Shown in pieces: positions 31,964 to 43,600 of a DNA stretch of 64,000 nt. Source of the DNA: Ypsolopha sequella. Its lineage: Eukaryota > Arthropoda > Insecta > Lepidoptera > Ypsolophidae. The DNA lies in the NCBI GenBank assembly GCA_934047225.1, contig OW204012.1:14260001-14324000 (forward strand), read 5' to 3'. The notes below the pieces were generated by a model, which worked only from the letters and a program-made list of their open reading frames with translations, was not told where the DNA came from and did not search any database. Every line of letters starts with the position of its first letter. Position 1 is the stretch's first letter. The translations under genes and the position numbers were made by a program.

Positions 31964-33410
31964 ACTTATGTAATCAGTGTTTTGTTTCTAAAACCAAAGT
32001 TAATATAAGCAAACTTGTAAACAAGGTCGTGTTTTTGTATGTTATTTAAGTGGACAAATTCCGCAGCTTTTAGGAAATTTTCCCAATTATATTACTCTAA
32101 TTGTACGGGTTCATGTCTCCACGTTTCCTCCCACTTATTTCACCGACAGAAACCTAAAAACTATAAGTACGTACGGCTCATATTAGGTTTTTACATATGA
32201 AATTGCCGTTTTATATAGAGGGAATTTGAAGGAAACTCAATTTTCAGTACTAACATTTTTGCATTTTTTTTTTATGAATGACAAATCCAAATTATGTAGT
32301 TTCTTTGTGTATGAATGAGACAATATTAAGCTAACAACAACATTAATTTAATTTTTGAAAAGTGTTAGCTGTAAAAAATGATTACGAATCTTATCAGGGA
32401 AATGGATGGCATTTAGGACGAACTGTTTTTGAAGATTTAATTTTTATAATCAAACTGAAAATAAAAACAAAATTGAATACGTAGATGTAAAACCTTAGAA
32501 TCCACTTTCAAACAAAAAACAAATAATGGATAATAGCTATTGAATTACAGGAATTATGAACTCATAAATCTGTAAGAAAATTTCAGCAATATATTTTCAT
32601 AGGTAAAGACCTATTATTTTTCACGCACACTAATAGTACACATGCAAAGAGGGTGACGCATTAATAGTGATGTACAACACAACACATCACTATTGACATT
32701 AGGTCTTGCATGAGGTCTATTTTTGGCCTCATCGTTCGCACGCGCCACGCCCTCTTACCAGGAGCTGTATTTTTGAATCACTCGCCGTGAATCATATATT
32801 CACGCACGAAAAAAATTCACGTGCGAAATTCAATTCGATTGGTCACGATTTTACGTATTTTTCAATCAGTAGAAATCAATGTAAACGGTTTTCGTTTCAC
32901 GCAGAAAAAATTAAAACCGGAAAGCAATATTTCGTTGATTTTAAAAACCGGTAATAAATGGAGGTGAACGGAACGTAAATTAAAAAGTTATAATGTCATC
33001 TCAGTCTCATTTACTATACTCTTTGGAATAATTCCTTATTCTGAGGGAGGAATAGACTTACGCCAGAAAAACGCTTGCAAATTGTGTAAATTTATTGTGA
33101 AAATCATTGTTCACCTCGCCAAACTTACCGGGCGCTAAGTCCATTTTTATTGTCCATCCAAACAACTGCGGCCTCCTGTACATTGAAATGTATTACGTGT
33201 AAGTTGTTTATGTAATAGACGATAAATATTGATTCGTTTGTACATAACAATTTCAGATGAGAATATTTTCTTGTTACATACTTTTTAGAGCGTTATAATA
33301 CAGTAGTTAGGTTTTAGTTTTTGAACTAATTTTTTATTCTCAATTAGTTATAAATAATTTCTCGCGAATACGGTATTTTTGATGTTCGTGGATAAAGTAT
33401 AGTGTCCAAC
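31964..33410. other. Gene A 3' side: non-coding with repeat U copy 2
   Basis: 32190-32620 is repeat U inverted relative to 13440-13852 (ACTGAAAATAAAAACAAAAT; AGTGTTAGCTGTAAAAAATG). The rest (32620-33410) is AT-rich, with no exon. An AATAAA at 32952 is the first obvious poly-A-signal-like string, about 1 kb after the stop; whether it serves gene A is unknown. Confidence 0.5.
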
Positions 33411-33411
33411 T

Positions 33412-33640
33412 GCGGGCCTATTATGTATCTCTAGTTGCCAACTGGACTAGGTGCGTATCATAAAAAACATAGATATACTATTGAATTCTGATTGTCTAAG
33501 GATATGTTCGCACTTGAAGTGAGGACACAGTTCGTAAATAGTTCAATACTCACTAAAGATAATTTTGAAAATTCATTTTTTATCTATGTTTTTGATGATA
33601 GGCACCCTGTCCAGTTGGCAACTAAAGATACAGAATAGGG
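33412..33640. mobile_element. MITE family S, stand-alone copy
   Basis: CGGGCCTATTATGTATCTCT ... CAACTAAAGATACAGAATAG with the paired CATAGATA segments. Confidence 0.8.
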
Positions 33641-33913
33641 GGGCTGGACATAATTAACTATTAGGACACCCGTGCAGTCTATTACGAAACGAACGAATCG
33701 CTCTCATTATGTCACAGTTGCACAAAATACTATTAAGCTTTCAAAGGGTTACGAGTTAAAACGGCAAATTTCAAGTTTTAATTGTCTTTTATTAAAATTT
33801 TTATTCAAACTAAAACATAAATTATTTCTAAAGGAAACTTAATACCATATATATAAGTAACATAATAAAATAAATAAAAATGTTATGTTAAGAGGCCGGC
33901 CGTCAATCCTAGT

Positions 33914-34222
33914 TCTAACAAACGAAATACCAAAATCATTTGTAAATCATAGATATTCTTGAGGTAGTGTGTATTTATTCCGATTGGATTACAGAATATC
34001 TAGGTTCTCAAATAAGAACACTGATTTATACATGAAATATGAGAAAAAAAGCGTTCTATGGAAATTTTAAATTGCTTATACATCGTCTTTAAATCAAGGT
34101 CCTTTCAAAATATATATTTAGGAACCTATAATATATTCTGTAATCGGAATAAACACACACTATCCTAAGAATATCTTTGATTTACAAAATGGTTTTGGTA
34201 TTTCATTTGTATGAACTAGCAT
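33914..34222. mobile_element. TIR element (TTTGTAAATCATAGATATTC)
   Basis: CTAACAAACGAAATACCAAA...GATTACAGAATATCTAGG is inverted at 34122-34222 with a few mismatches. Arms of about 95 bp, no ORF. Confidence 0.75.
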
Positions 34223-34300
34223 TGCTCCGCATACCTCTTATATGATAGTATACGGCCGCTATTGGAATGGGAATAAAAAGTAAAATAAAAATAATAAAAA

Positions 34301-34714
34301 GGCGATATGCGAAAAAAGTACGGGTGTTTATTTTCTGTGTATTTCATGAAATACACGGAAAATTATAATAAATTTCTGGTATAGGCATTTTGACTATATA
34401 ATCTAGGGTTTTGAATTTGGAAAACATGTTTGGAAAAATTTTTCTCGATAGAAATAATTGTGAAATGCGGTCTTCAAACACACTTTTTGTCCTCGTTTGA
34501 CGAATAGGAACCATATACAGAACTCAAACATATTTTATTAGGTGTGTTTCAACAATATCTAGAGATTTGAAATTCGAAATTTTGCTAGCTATTTTAGTTT
34601 TTTAATAAAAATATAAAATCAACTATTTTCCCTTTTGCCCTGAATCCGCCCCTCTCGCACTGCGCGATTTTTCGCTTGGAGTGACAGTGACAAAAATAAA
34701 ATTCGCATAGCCTC
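34301..34714 (+). mobile_element. TTAA-MITE family P, copy 3
   Basis: GGCGATATGCGAAAAAAGTA ... GCATAGCCTC TTAA (34715-34718). The left TTAA has decayed to AAAA. Otherwise close to 14422-14837. Confidence 0.8.
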
Positions 34715-34719
34715 TTAAC

Positions 34720-35449
34720 ATAGTAGTACTAATTAACATTACTAATGAGCGGTTTTCCAGACTGACCTTGATCAAGCTTTCAAAGGTGAACATAGATGGC
34801 GTTACCCTGCTTTCAAGTGTCAAAAATCAAAGATTATTTTCTAATCTGTGGGCAGCAATATTTTGTGGGCTAAAAAGTGTCAAATCCAACAACACCCTTC
34901 ACAAAAATATTCTTATTTTGTTGTGTATATATGGTTTTGTTTTCTACTTGGTGTTTCATTCATTCAACTTTCAACATGGTTGTGCAATCTTATGATCTTA
35001 GCAATAATACATGAATCTAGTGTTGCCAGAAACACATTTATTGACACTTTTTGTACAAGCTGCACCATCTATAGAGTCGTTCGGTACTACTTTTTCTTTT
35101 TTAATTTGACTTTGAAAACTAATAAATTAATAATTAACTTAGTACTTACACCTAACGAGAAAAATAATTTCATTTTGCCTTTTAAGTCTGCGTAGATACT
35201 TTAATATTTTTCTGATTAATAATGTAGTTTCCCCAGAACATGAAATAATCGCTGATTTAAATGAACTATTTCCTAAACTAATAAGTTTTATAAAAAGTAA
35301 ATCTTTCATTTGTATATGACAAATCTGTCACTAATCTGTCATTAATCTTTATCATCACTAAATCTACACGTTTTCGAAAAAAAAAAAAAAACTTGATAAA
35401 ATAATCGCGATACTGAAAAGGTCTTTATATAAGAGAAACCTCTATTTAG
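34720..35449. other. Gene-free stretch
   Basis: AT-rich, short random ORFs, A-run at 35380. I see no repeat structure within it. Confidence 0.4.
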
Positions 35450-35713
35450 ACAAGGTGACTTTTTGATCATCGTCCAAATTCATACTGGAGGCTTGATAAG
35501 TGACCAGTATCTTGGATCAATAACAATTTTTGTGAAATTCCTAAAATAAAATTTCGGCTTCCCATAGAAATTCACTTCCAGTCCCGAGTGAATCACTATG
35601 GGGAGTCGAAATTTCATTTTACGAATTTCACAAAAATTGTTTTTGATCCATGATACTGATCACTTACCAAGCCTCCAGTGTGAATTTGGACGATGATCAA
35701 AAAGTCACCTTGT
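35450..35713. mobile_element. ACAAGGTG MITE, copy 2
   Basis: ACAAGGTGACTTTTTGATCA ... AAAAGTCACCTTGT. Inverted-repeat interior with GGCTTCCCATAGAAATTCAC / GTGAATCACTATGGGGAGTC-type pairs. Confidence 0.85.
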
Positions 35714-35824
35714 ATATAAGCTTGCCTATCTATTTCTAAGTGCAAGTGTAATTATATTGGTTTATGTGCAAAATAAAACATTTATATTCTTAACAACATC
35801 CTTCCACATAATAATTCCATTAAG

Positions 35825-35942
35825 AGTACAGTGGAGAACGCATCAAGTAAGACACATTGTACTTTGTACCTATCTTATATTCTTCTCTGTAGGGGCTAAT
35901 GTCGTACTGCAAGTGTATAGCTTGATCTGGTCTCCACTGTAC
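35825..35942. mobile_element. Small TIR element (GTACAGTGGAGA)
   Basis: GTACAGTGGAGAACG at 35825 and TGGTCTCCACTGTAC ending 35942 are inverted. Interior unrecognised. Confidence 0.4.
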
Positions 35943-36084
35943 CTAATGATTCTATAGTACAGCCAAATAACCAAGTCTTTGGTCGCTACTCTTAAACTGC
36001 ATTCATTAATATTATTAATTTTATAATATTACTACTATTATTATTATTATTATAAAATTATAATAATTATTATTAAAGAAACCT

Positions 36085-36600
36085 AAGCGGGGTAGGATTA
36101 AACGGGTTGCAACGCTGAGTTTTTGAACGGGTTTCGTCGTGGAACGACACTCGAAACTTTATTTATCATTTTTAGGTTAGGTTTAGTAACCTATGGTTGT
36201 TTATCTGTCATTTTGACGTACCTATACCACAAGGCTGACTCGACGACGTGCGAAAACAGACGCACACATGCATAGACGCGTACGTATGATGATCTCGGCA
36301 GAATTTCGTATTGGCATTCACCCGAATATCTCCGAGATCGTCGTACGTACGCGTCTATGTGTGCGTGCGCCTGTTGTCGCTAGTTATGCGGAGTAAACCT
36401 TCTGTAAGTGGTTATTTTGTGCCTATACGAACATTGCGAACCCTGCTCAGAGTTGATGTTGAAAAATTCAACATCAGTGTATCGACACTGCCATTTTTGA
36501 ACAATCGATGTTCGTGAGTTGATTTTTGAAGGGGTCAGTGTTGCAACCCGGGTTACAAACCCAACCGGGTATGAGTTTATGAACAACTATCTGGGATGCG
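36085..36600. repeat. Inverted-repeat segment with inner CGTACGTACGCGTCTA palindrome
   Basis: ACGGGTTGCAACGCTGA at 36098 versus TGTTGCAACCCGGGTT at 36539 suggest outer ends. 36243-36298 (GACGACGTGCGAAAACAGAC, ATAGACGCGTACGTATGATG) is inverted at 36337-36385. TTGAAAAATTCAA is a perfect small palindrome at 36458. Confidence 0.5.
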
Positions 36601-37600
36601 GGGGCAGGCTTAAACACCTGCAACACGCCCCAATTTCGATTGCCAACTTTATTTTTAAATAGTTTATTTAAATCACAATTTAGATATATCTTCATTAAGG
36701 AAGTCCCGCGGATTAAGGCATTTTCTTATTAATTAATTGACAATATTTACTTTGACAGGGGACTTCTTTCGTGAAAAATACTTTACGTCAGATTGGCAAC
36801 TGCCTTCGACCCCCCCAGTTTAGTCGACAATTCAAGTAAAATTGTGTCGATTTGGTGTAATACGACTTCACTTATTTGACAGGACTAACCTTATTTAAGT
36901 GTCCTGTCTCTGTCTTTCTTTATCAAAAAAACAAGGGCAGATCACTCCAATCAAGTATAATACTGTCAACTAAAATTAAGATGTGCTATACCGAATCGAC
37001 ACCATTGTCAACCTTTCATGTTGCATTGAGAGAATAAGAGTAACACCTCATTTACACTCTCACCGTGAACGAGACAAATCTAGATGATGTGACGACGCCC
37101 TCGCTTCCCCGCAAGGGAACCCCCACCGAGCCACACGCACGAGCAGTGGCGAGGGAGGTTGAGGCCATTGACCTATATAATCCAATACACAGACGCCAGA
37201 GCCGACAGTTTCCGTGACACCACCAACGACTCGAGACCCTCCATCGGAAGGAAGCTGTCCCTCGCAACTGGCGCATAACCCGAGACCCGGACCCCCTCGG
37301 ACCTGGATTATTGGATTGCAGTGAAACTATTTAATGAATAAAGGAACTCATTCCTTGGTCCCTTCCCCACATCGCCTGGTCCGTTTCATGACCACGAGTC
37401 TCGCGGGAGTGTATACGAAGTGTGAGGGACACACTCTCACTCGCACAAGCCTGCGCTCGCAGCGCGTTTCTCTTTGTCCTCATCCCCCGCGTCCCCGAAC
37501 ACCAACTTATCCCGTTTGCCTACACCATGCCATTCTAGTCATGCCAAAGACTAAACGAAACCCGTTTGTATAAAAATCGAGGCACCCCTTAACATAACAA
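36600..37600. other. Downstream side of gene B, unclassified
   Basis: 37020-37520 is unusually GC-rich for the window, with short ORFs on both strands, none recognised. It would include the 3' UTR of gene B (transcribed leftward). TTTATTTTTA at 36647, a minus-strand AATAAA, is one possible poly-A signal. Confidence 0.35.
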
Positions 37601-37673
37601 TTAGTCGCTGTCGTTATCGCTATCGCTAAGTTTGTCTTCGCTATTTTTTGAATTCCTCGGGACTTTCTGGATG
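37601..37673 (-). CDS. Gene B exon 6 (last coding, acidic tail)
   Basis: TTATGTTTTCAG|CATCC acceptor; 73 nt to TAA at 37601. It completes a Leu codon from exon 5 and reads IQKVPRNSKNSEDKLSDSDN then DSD and stop. The exact phase fit and total length divisible by three support it. The intervening 4.6-kb intron holds the 68-bp array. Confidence 0.68.
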
Positions 37674-40600
37674 CTGAAAACATAAACAATTAAATTATTT
37701 GTTGGGTAAGAAAAACAAACAAGATGGAAACTTAAGATGCTACCTTATGTTGGACTCGGTGGGTCTACCATGAGTTTTGCACTCGATACACGTTAACGTA
37801 GACGTAAAATATTTATATGAGAAATTGCACAGCGCCCCTAGCGGTCTATGAGAGGAACCACAATTTCTAATACAAAATAATTATATGAGAAATTGCACAG
37901 CGCCTCTAGCGGTCTATGAGAGGAATCACAATTTCTAATACAAAATATTTATATGAGAAATTGCACAGCGCGCCTAGCGATCTATGAGAGGAATCACAAT
38001 TTCTAATACAAAATATTTATATGAGAAATTGCACAGCGCGCCTAGCGATCTATGAGAGGAATCACAATTTCTAATACAAAATATTTATATGAGAAATTGC
38101 ACAGCGCCTCTAGCGGTCTATGAGAGGAACCACAATTTCTAATACAAAATATTTACATGAGAAATTGCACAGCGCCCGTAGCGGTCTATGAGAGGAATCA
38201 CAATTTCTAATACAAAATATTTATATGAGAAATTGCACAGCGCGCCTAGCGATCTATGAGAGGAATCACAATTTCTAATACAAAATATTTATATGAGAAA
38301 TTGCACAGCGCGCCTAGCGATCTATGAGAGGAATCACAATTTCTAATACAAAATATTTATATGAGAAATTGCACAGCGCCTCTAGCGGTCTATGAGAGGA
38401 ACCACAATTTCTAATACAAAATATTTACATGAGAAATTGCACAGCGCCCGTAGCGGTCTATGAGAGGAATCACAATTTCTAATACAAAATATTTATATGA
38501 GAAATTGCACAGCGCGCCTAGCGATCTATGAGAGGAATCACAATTTCTAATACAAAATATTTATATGAGAAATTGCACAGCGCGCCTAGCGATCTATGAG
38601 AGGAATCACAATTTCTAATACAACATATTTATATGAGAAATTGCACAGCGCCTCTAGCGGTCTATGAGAGGAACCACAATTTCTAATACAACATATTTAT
38701 ATGAGAAATTGCACAGCGCGCCTAGCGATCTATGGGAGGAATCACAATTTCTAATACAAAATATTTATATGAGAAATTGCACACCGCCCCTAGCGGTCTA
38801 TGAGAGGAACCACAATTTCTAATACAAAATATTTATATGAGAAATCTCACAGCGCCCCTAGCGGTCTATGAGAGGAACCACAATTTCTAATACAAAATAT
38901 TTATATGAGAAATCTCACAGCGCCCCTAGCGGTCTATGAGAGGAACCACAATTTCTAATACAAAATATTTATATGAGAAATTGCACAGCGCGCCTAGCGA
39001 TCTATGAGAGGAATCACAATTTCTAATACAACATATTTATATGAGAAATTGCACAGCGCCTCTAGCGGTCTATGAGAGGAACCACAATTTCTAATACAAA
39101 ATATTTACATGAGAAATTGCACAGCGCCCCTAGCGGTCTATGAGAGGAACTACGATTTCTAATAGAAAATATTTATATGAGAAATTGCATAGCGCCCCTA
39201 GCGGTCTATGAGAGGAATCACAATTTCTAATACAAAATATTTATATGAGAAATTGCACACCGCCCCTAGCGGTCTATGAGAGGAACCACAATTTCTAATA
39301 CAAAATATTTATATGAGAAATTGCACAGCGCCCCTAGCGGTCTATGAGAGGAACCACAATTTCTAATACAAAATATTTATATGAGAAATTGCACAGCGCC
39401 CCTAGCGGTCTATGAGAGGAATCACAATTTCGTTAACGTGTATCGAGTGCAAAACTCATGGTAGACCCACATTATACGTTATAACTTCAAGAAAACTGTC
39501 TTAGGAGACTAACACAAACTTTTGGAGCATTTCACTTCTGCATATTTAACACCATAGCTTAATTTTTAAAAGTTTTTTTTTTTTTCAGAGAATATACGCC
39601 ATTAAACGACATAATTTTCATTATTTTGGTATATAAATGAACCATAATTTTTTTATGATTGACCTTGTCACTTAAGAATTTTAGACATTATACTGATTGT
39701 GATATGTGATTGCTTATAAAAAAGTGGTATGTCTCTGTCTACTCATCTGTCATTTAGCTGTCAAATTAGTCTGAAGCAAATTATTATAAATTTATATTGA
39801 TAGCAAAGGACACGTTTCTAAACAGCCATTACACAAGTGACGTCACACGAGGACAAATGGAAGTTGCAGCCTTTTCGTAAAAATATTCATCATCATGACG
39901 TTTTTAGACCATAACTTCGAAAATACGGCTTATTAAACATAAATCTAGAAATCGCATTTATCGAGAACTAGGGCAATTTTCACAAAAATCAATTTCGTCT
40001 TCGTTTAATGAGAGTTTTTCCTTTTGTCAAATAAGATTCCTAGATGGCACTGTCGTGCTTTAGCAATAGAGTCAAAGACGAAAATTGCACAGATTCAAAA
40101 CCAAAAACTTTTTGTTTTGACATTGATTGCTACGAAACATAATTTGTCTACAGTGAAATGCACACCGCCATCTAGCGGAATGTTAAGAACTATGAAAAAT
40201 AAACTACGAGAAAAACGCTCATTGCTCTAAGAATTTACTGATAACGAACATAATTCTCTATGGGATCAATCGAGGTCCTTTTGTATGTAGGTTTTTTATC
40301 GAGGTTTGTTTGTTAGTATAGACTAGGAGTGTGCAGTCGGGATGTTTGGGGTCTGTACATGATAACTATGAGAAAGCATGTGTTAAAAGATGTAATTTTA
40401 AGGGGCTATACCGTGAAAATTAACACTTTTTGAAGTTATTTATCTGCTCTTTTAATTTTGGGACCTTTTACTAGATTTTGGTCTATCAGAAACGCGATAA
40501 GAGGAATTTCATTCGATAGAAATAGTTTTTGAAATCAGGTCTAAATTTACACTTTTTTTGATATTCTGACAAATTAGGATAGCATACAGACTTGAAAAAT

Positions 40601-43600
40601 ATTTATTTAGATGGGTTTTAACTACACCTAAATTACTGGTTATGGAATTTTTTGTAGCTATATTAGTTAATTTTGCATTAATTTAAAACCGATTTTTTGA
40701 CAATTTTCCCCGATTCCGTCCCTTTCGCACTGCGGGTCTTTCTGCCTGGAGTAACGGGGACCTTTGCTAGCACGGTATATCACCTTAAGGCGCTACGGAA
40801 AAAGTCGACACTTTTAGAACTTGCATATCTACTTTAGTAAATAAGGTATTATTTTGATAAAATTGAATATATTATTTTTGGAATCTTTTTCTTGGGATCT
40901 GTGAAACAAAAACGCGATTGGAAAAATTCGGTTCGATAAAAATATTTATTTAAATGAGGTCCTTTTCGACACCATTTCTCCTGGTTTGACAATTTGGAAT
41001 GACATATGGACTACGATTATATTTTATTAGATGGATTTTAACAGTATCTAGGACCTGAGGGCCTATTATGTATCTTTAGTTGGTATTTGAACTCGGTGCC
41101 TATCATCAAAAATATAGATATACTATCGAATTCCGATTGTCTAAGGATATGTTCGCACTTGAAGTGACGACACAGTTCGTAAATAGTTCAATATCCACTA
41201 ATAGCAATTTTGAAAGTTCCGGTTTTAGCTATGTTTTTGATGATAGGCACCTAGTCCAGTCGGCAACTAAAGATACAGAATATAGGGGCTGGTCAAACGA
41301 AATTTTGATAGCAACTTGAGTGCATTTTATATTAATAAAAAACCGACATTTTGCTACTTTTTCTCGAATCCGTCCCTCTCGCACTGAGAGTTTTTTCGCA
41401 TATAGAGTAACAGGGACGCTAAAACATTTACATATCGCCTTGATATTTATTTCTATGGAATGAAAAGCTTTTTAGGTCGCGTTTCTGTATTACAGAAATC
41501 TAGAAAAAGGTTCCGAAAATGTTATCCAAATTTTTCAAACTAGTAACTTATTATTATTATAGCCGTTTTATCTGGCTTCATTAAACGTGTCTCCACACAT
41601 TAGTTCCGCCAATATCTTGTTTTAAGCGAAAAGACTCATAGACTCAGCTTACAGTAGATCCCCCCCCCCCCTAAACTTGAATTCTTACTGAAAGTATTTA
41701 ACGACTCCAAAACGTCACCTTAAGTTACTTTTAATTTTTAGTGTAACGTCATAAAACTACAACTCGTCACTAATCTGGTTTTCTTTCAACTACACTAAGA
41801 ATAAATAATGTTGGTGTTTGGTGCTTGTGGCAATGTGCGAGTTATGTGAGTTTTAATTCGACTTTCGATTTACCGTGCATGTGTATTATATCTGGAACTA
41901 TTGAACCGATTTTTTAAATTTCACTGCTGTAACTGTTAGACTCTTCACTTGGACATAACCTATAGTTGGTTTGCTGAGGCCAGGCAATTTCCTAGCTAGG
42001 ATCTTTGGTCGCCAATTGGACTGGGTGCCTATCATCAAAAACATAGATAAAAACTGAACTTTCAAAATTGCCTTCAGTGGGTATTGAACTATTTACGAAC
42101 TGTGTCGTCACTTCAAGTGCGAACATATCCTTAGACAATCGGAACTCGACAGTATATCTATGATTTTGATGATAGGCACCCAGTTCAGTTGGCAACTATA
42201 GATACATAATAGGCCCGATGGTCATTAAATACATTCACGCAGATCAAACCGCGGGCAAAAGGCTAGTGATTATATGTTATATAATTTGTTCAACTTACAG
42301 CACGTTAAAATTAGGATTAACCTTTATGTTCAACTTGTAAGATTCATTTTGGAATATATCCTGTAGATTATCTTCCGAATCCCAAACACATTGGCAATTA
42401 TTCACATTCCCAATACACAGTTCTACATGCGTCATGAATGTATCTATTTCATCGGTTTCTAATTCATTAAAATCTCCCGAGAATCTCATTTCCTTGTACG
42501 TTTCGTTATTGAAAAATTCCTTAAAGAATTCTATTAGTGTTTCTCTTATCTTTTGATTTGGTGTTGTTACTATTTCTTTATTTTGTGCAGTTTCTTCAAT
42601 TACTTTTGAATTGTTTTCTTGCTCTCCAATGCTTATATTCAGATCAACTGTCATATCATTTGAAAGACCACGTTTTATACTCTCAGTAGGTTTCTTTATG
42701 GTTTCCGCATCTTCAACATTTGCACTCTGAGTGGATGTTTCTTTATTACCTTTGTTGATACTTTGTTGACTTTGAACATCATTTAAAATATCACTTTTGA
42801 CGCTATCATTACAACTGTTTGTTTCATCACTAGTGTGTTTAATGGTTACTTCATCTTTATCATTCACACCCTCTGTGGGTATTTTTCCATTGTTTATATT
42901 TGGTTCGATTTTATGATCATCAGTTTCATCATTAGCTTTGTTGGGTTCCTCAACTTCATCATCATCATCATTAATTAAAATACAGTCATCAACATAATCA
43001 GGGATTCTCAGGTCATCTTCCGTTATTAAATACACGTGTTCCGGCATACTTTTATAGAGGTGAAGTTGTCTGAAAAAAAGATATACATTATGAGCAATTT
43101 GCATGTAGTCGGACTTTGGCAACCGGCGACCTATAAATTAAATATATAATATAATGTTTTATCAATATGTTAATACAATATTTTTTACAAAATACAATAT
43201 AAGGGCTTTTTATTTTTTGTTTTTTCCGTTTTACATAAATATAATTACTTAATTGAACAGTTTTAAAACGCTATCGGTCTTACCACAAAACTGTGTTTAA
43301 CTTTAGACAGTGTTTAAATCTGTTGCTGTCACTCTTTTACAATATGAAAAAAAACGTGACAACGACAGATTTAAACACTGTCTAAAGTTAAACACTGTTT
43401 TGTAGTAACACCGTATATTTCGACCCCTCATTGGAAAATACAAAAAATAATATACTCGTATGTTTTGAGATTTAAAACACAAAACAAAGAAAAAACAGAA
43501 GTAAAAGTCAGGCAGGTATGTCCTTCACTTTCTAGTACATCTATACTCGGCCGTAGTGTAGATGTACTAGAAAGTGAAGGACATACGTACATCCTCAGCG

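Noticed and set aside
43070..43125. Upstream extension of gene B exon 5 (PKSDYMQIAHNVYLFF)
   Set aside because: Open and protein-like, but the acceptor TTTATAG|GT gives phase 1 where exon 4 ends in phase 2; the CTTTTTTTCAG acceptor fits, as does the parallel with gene A.
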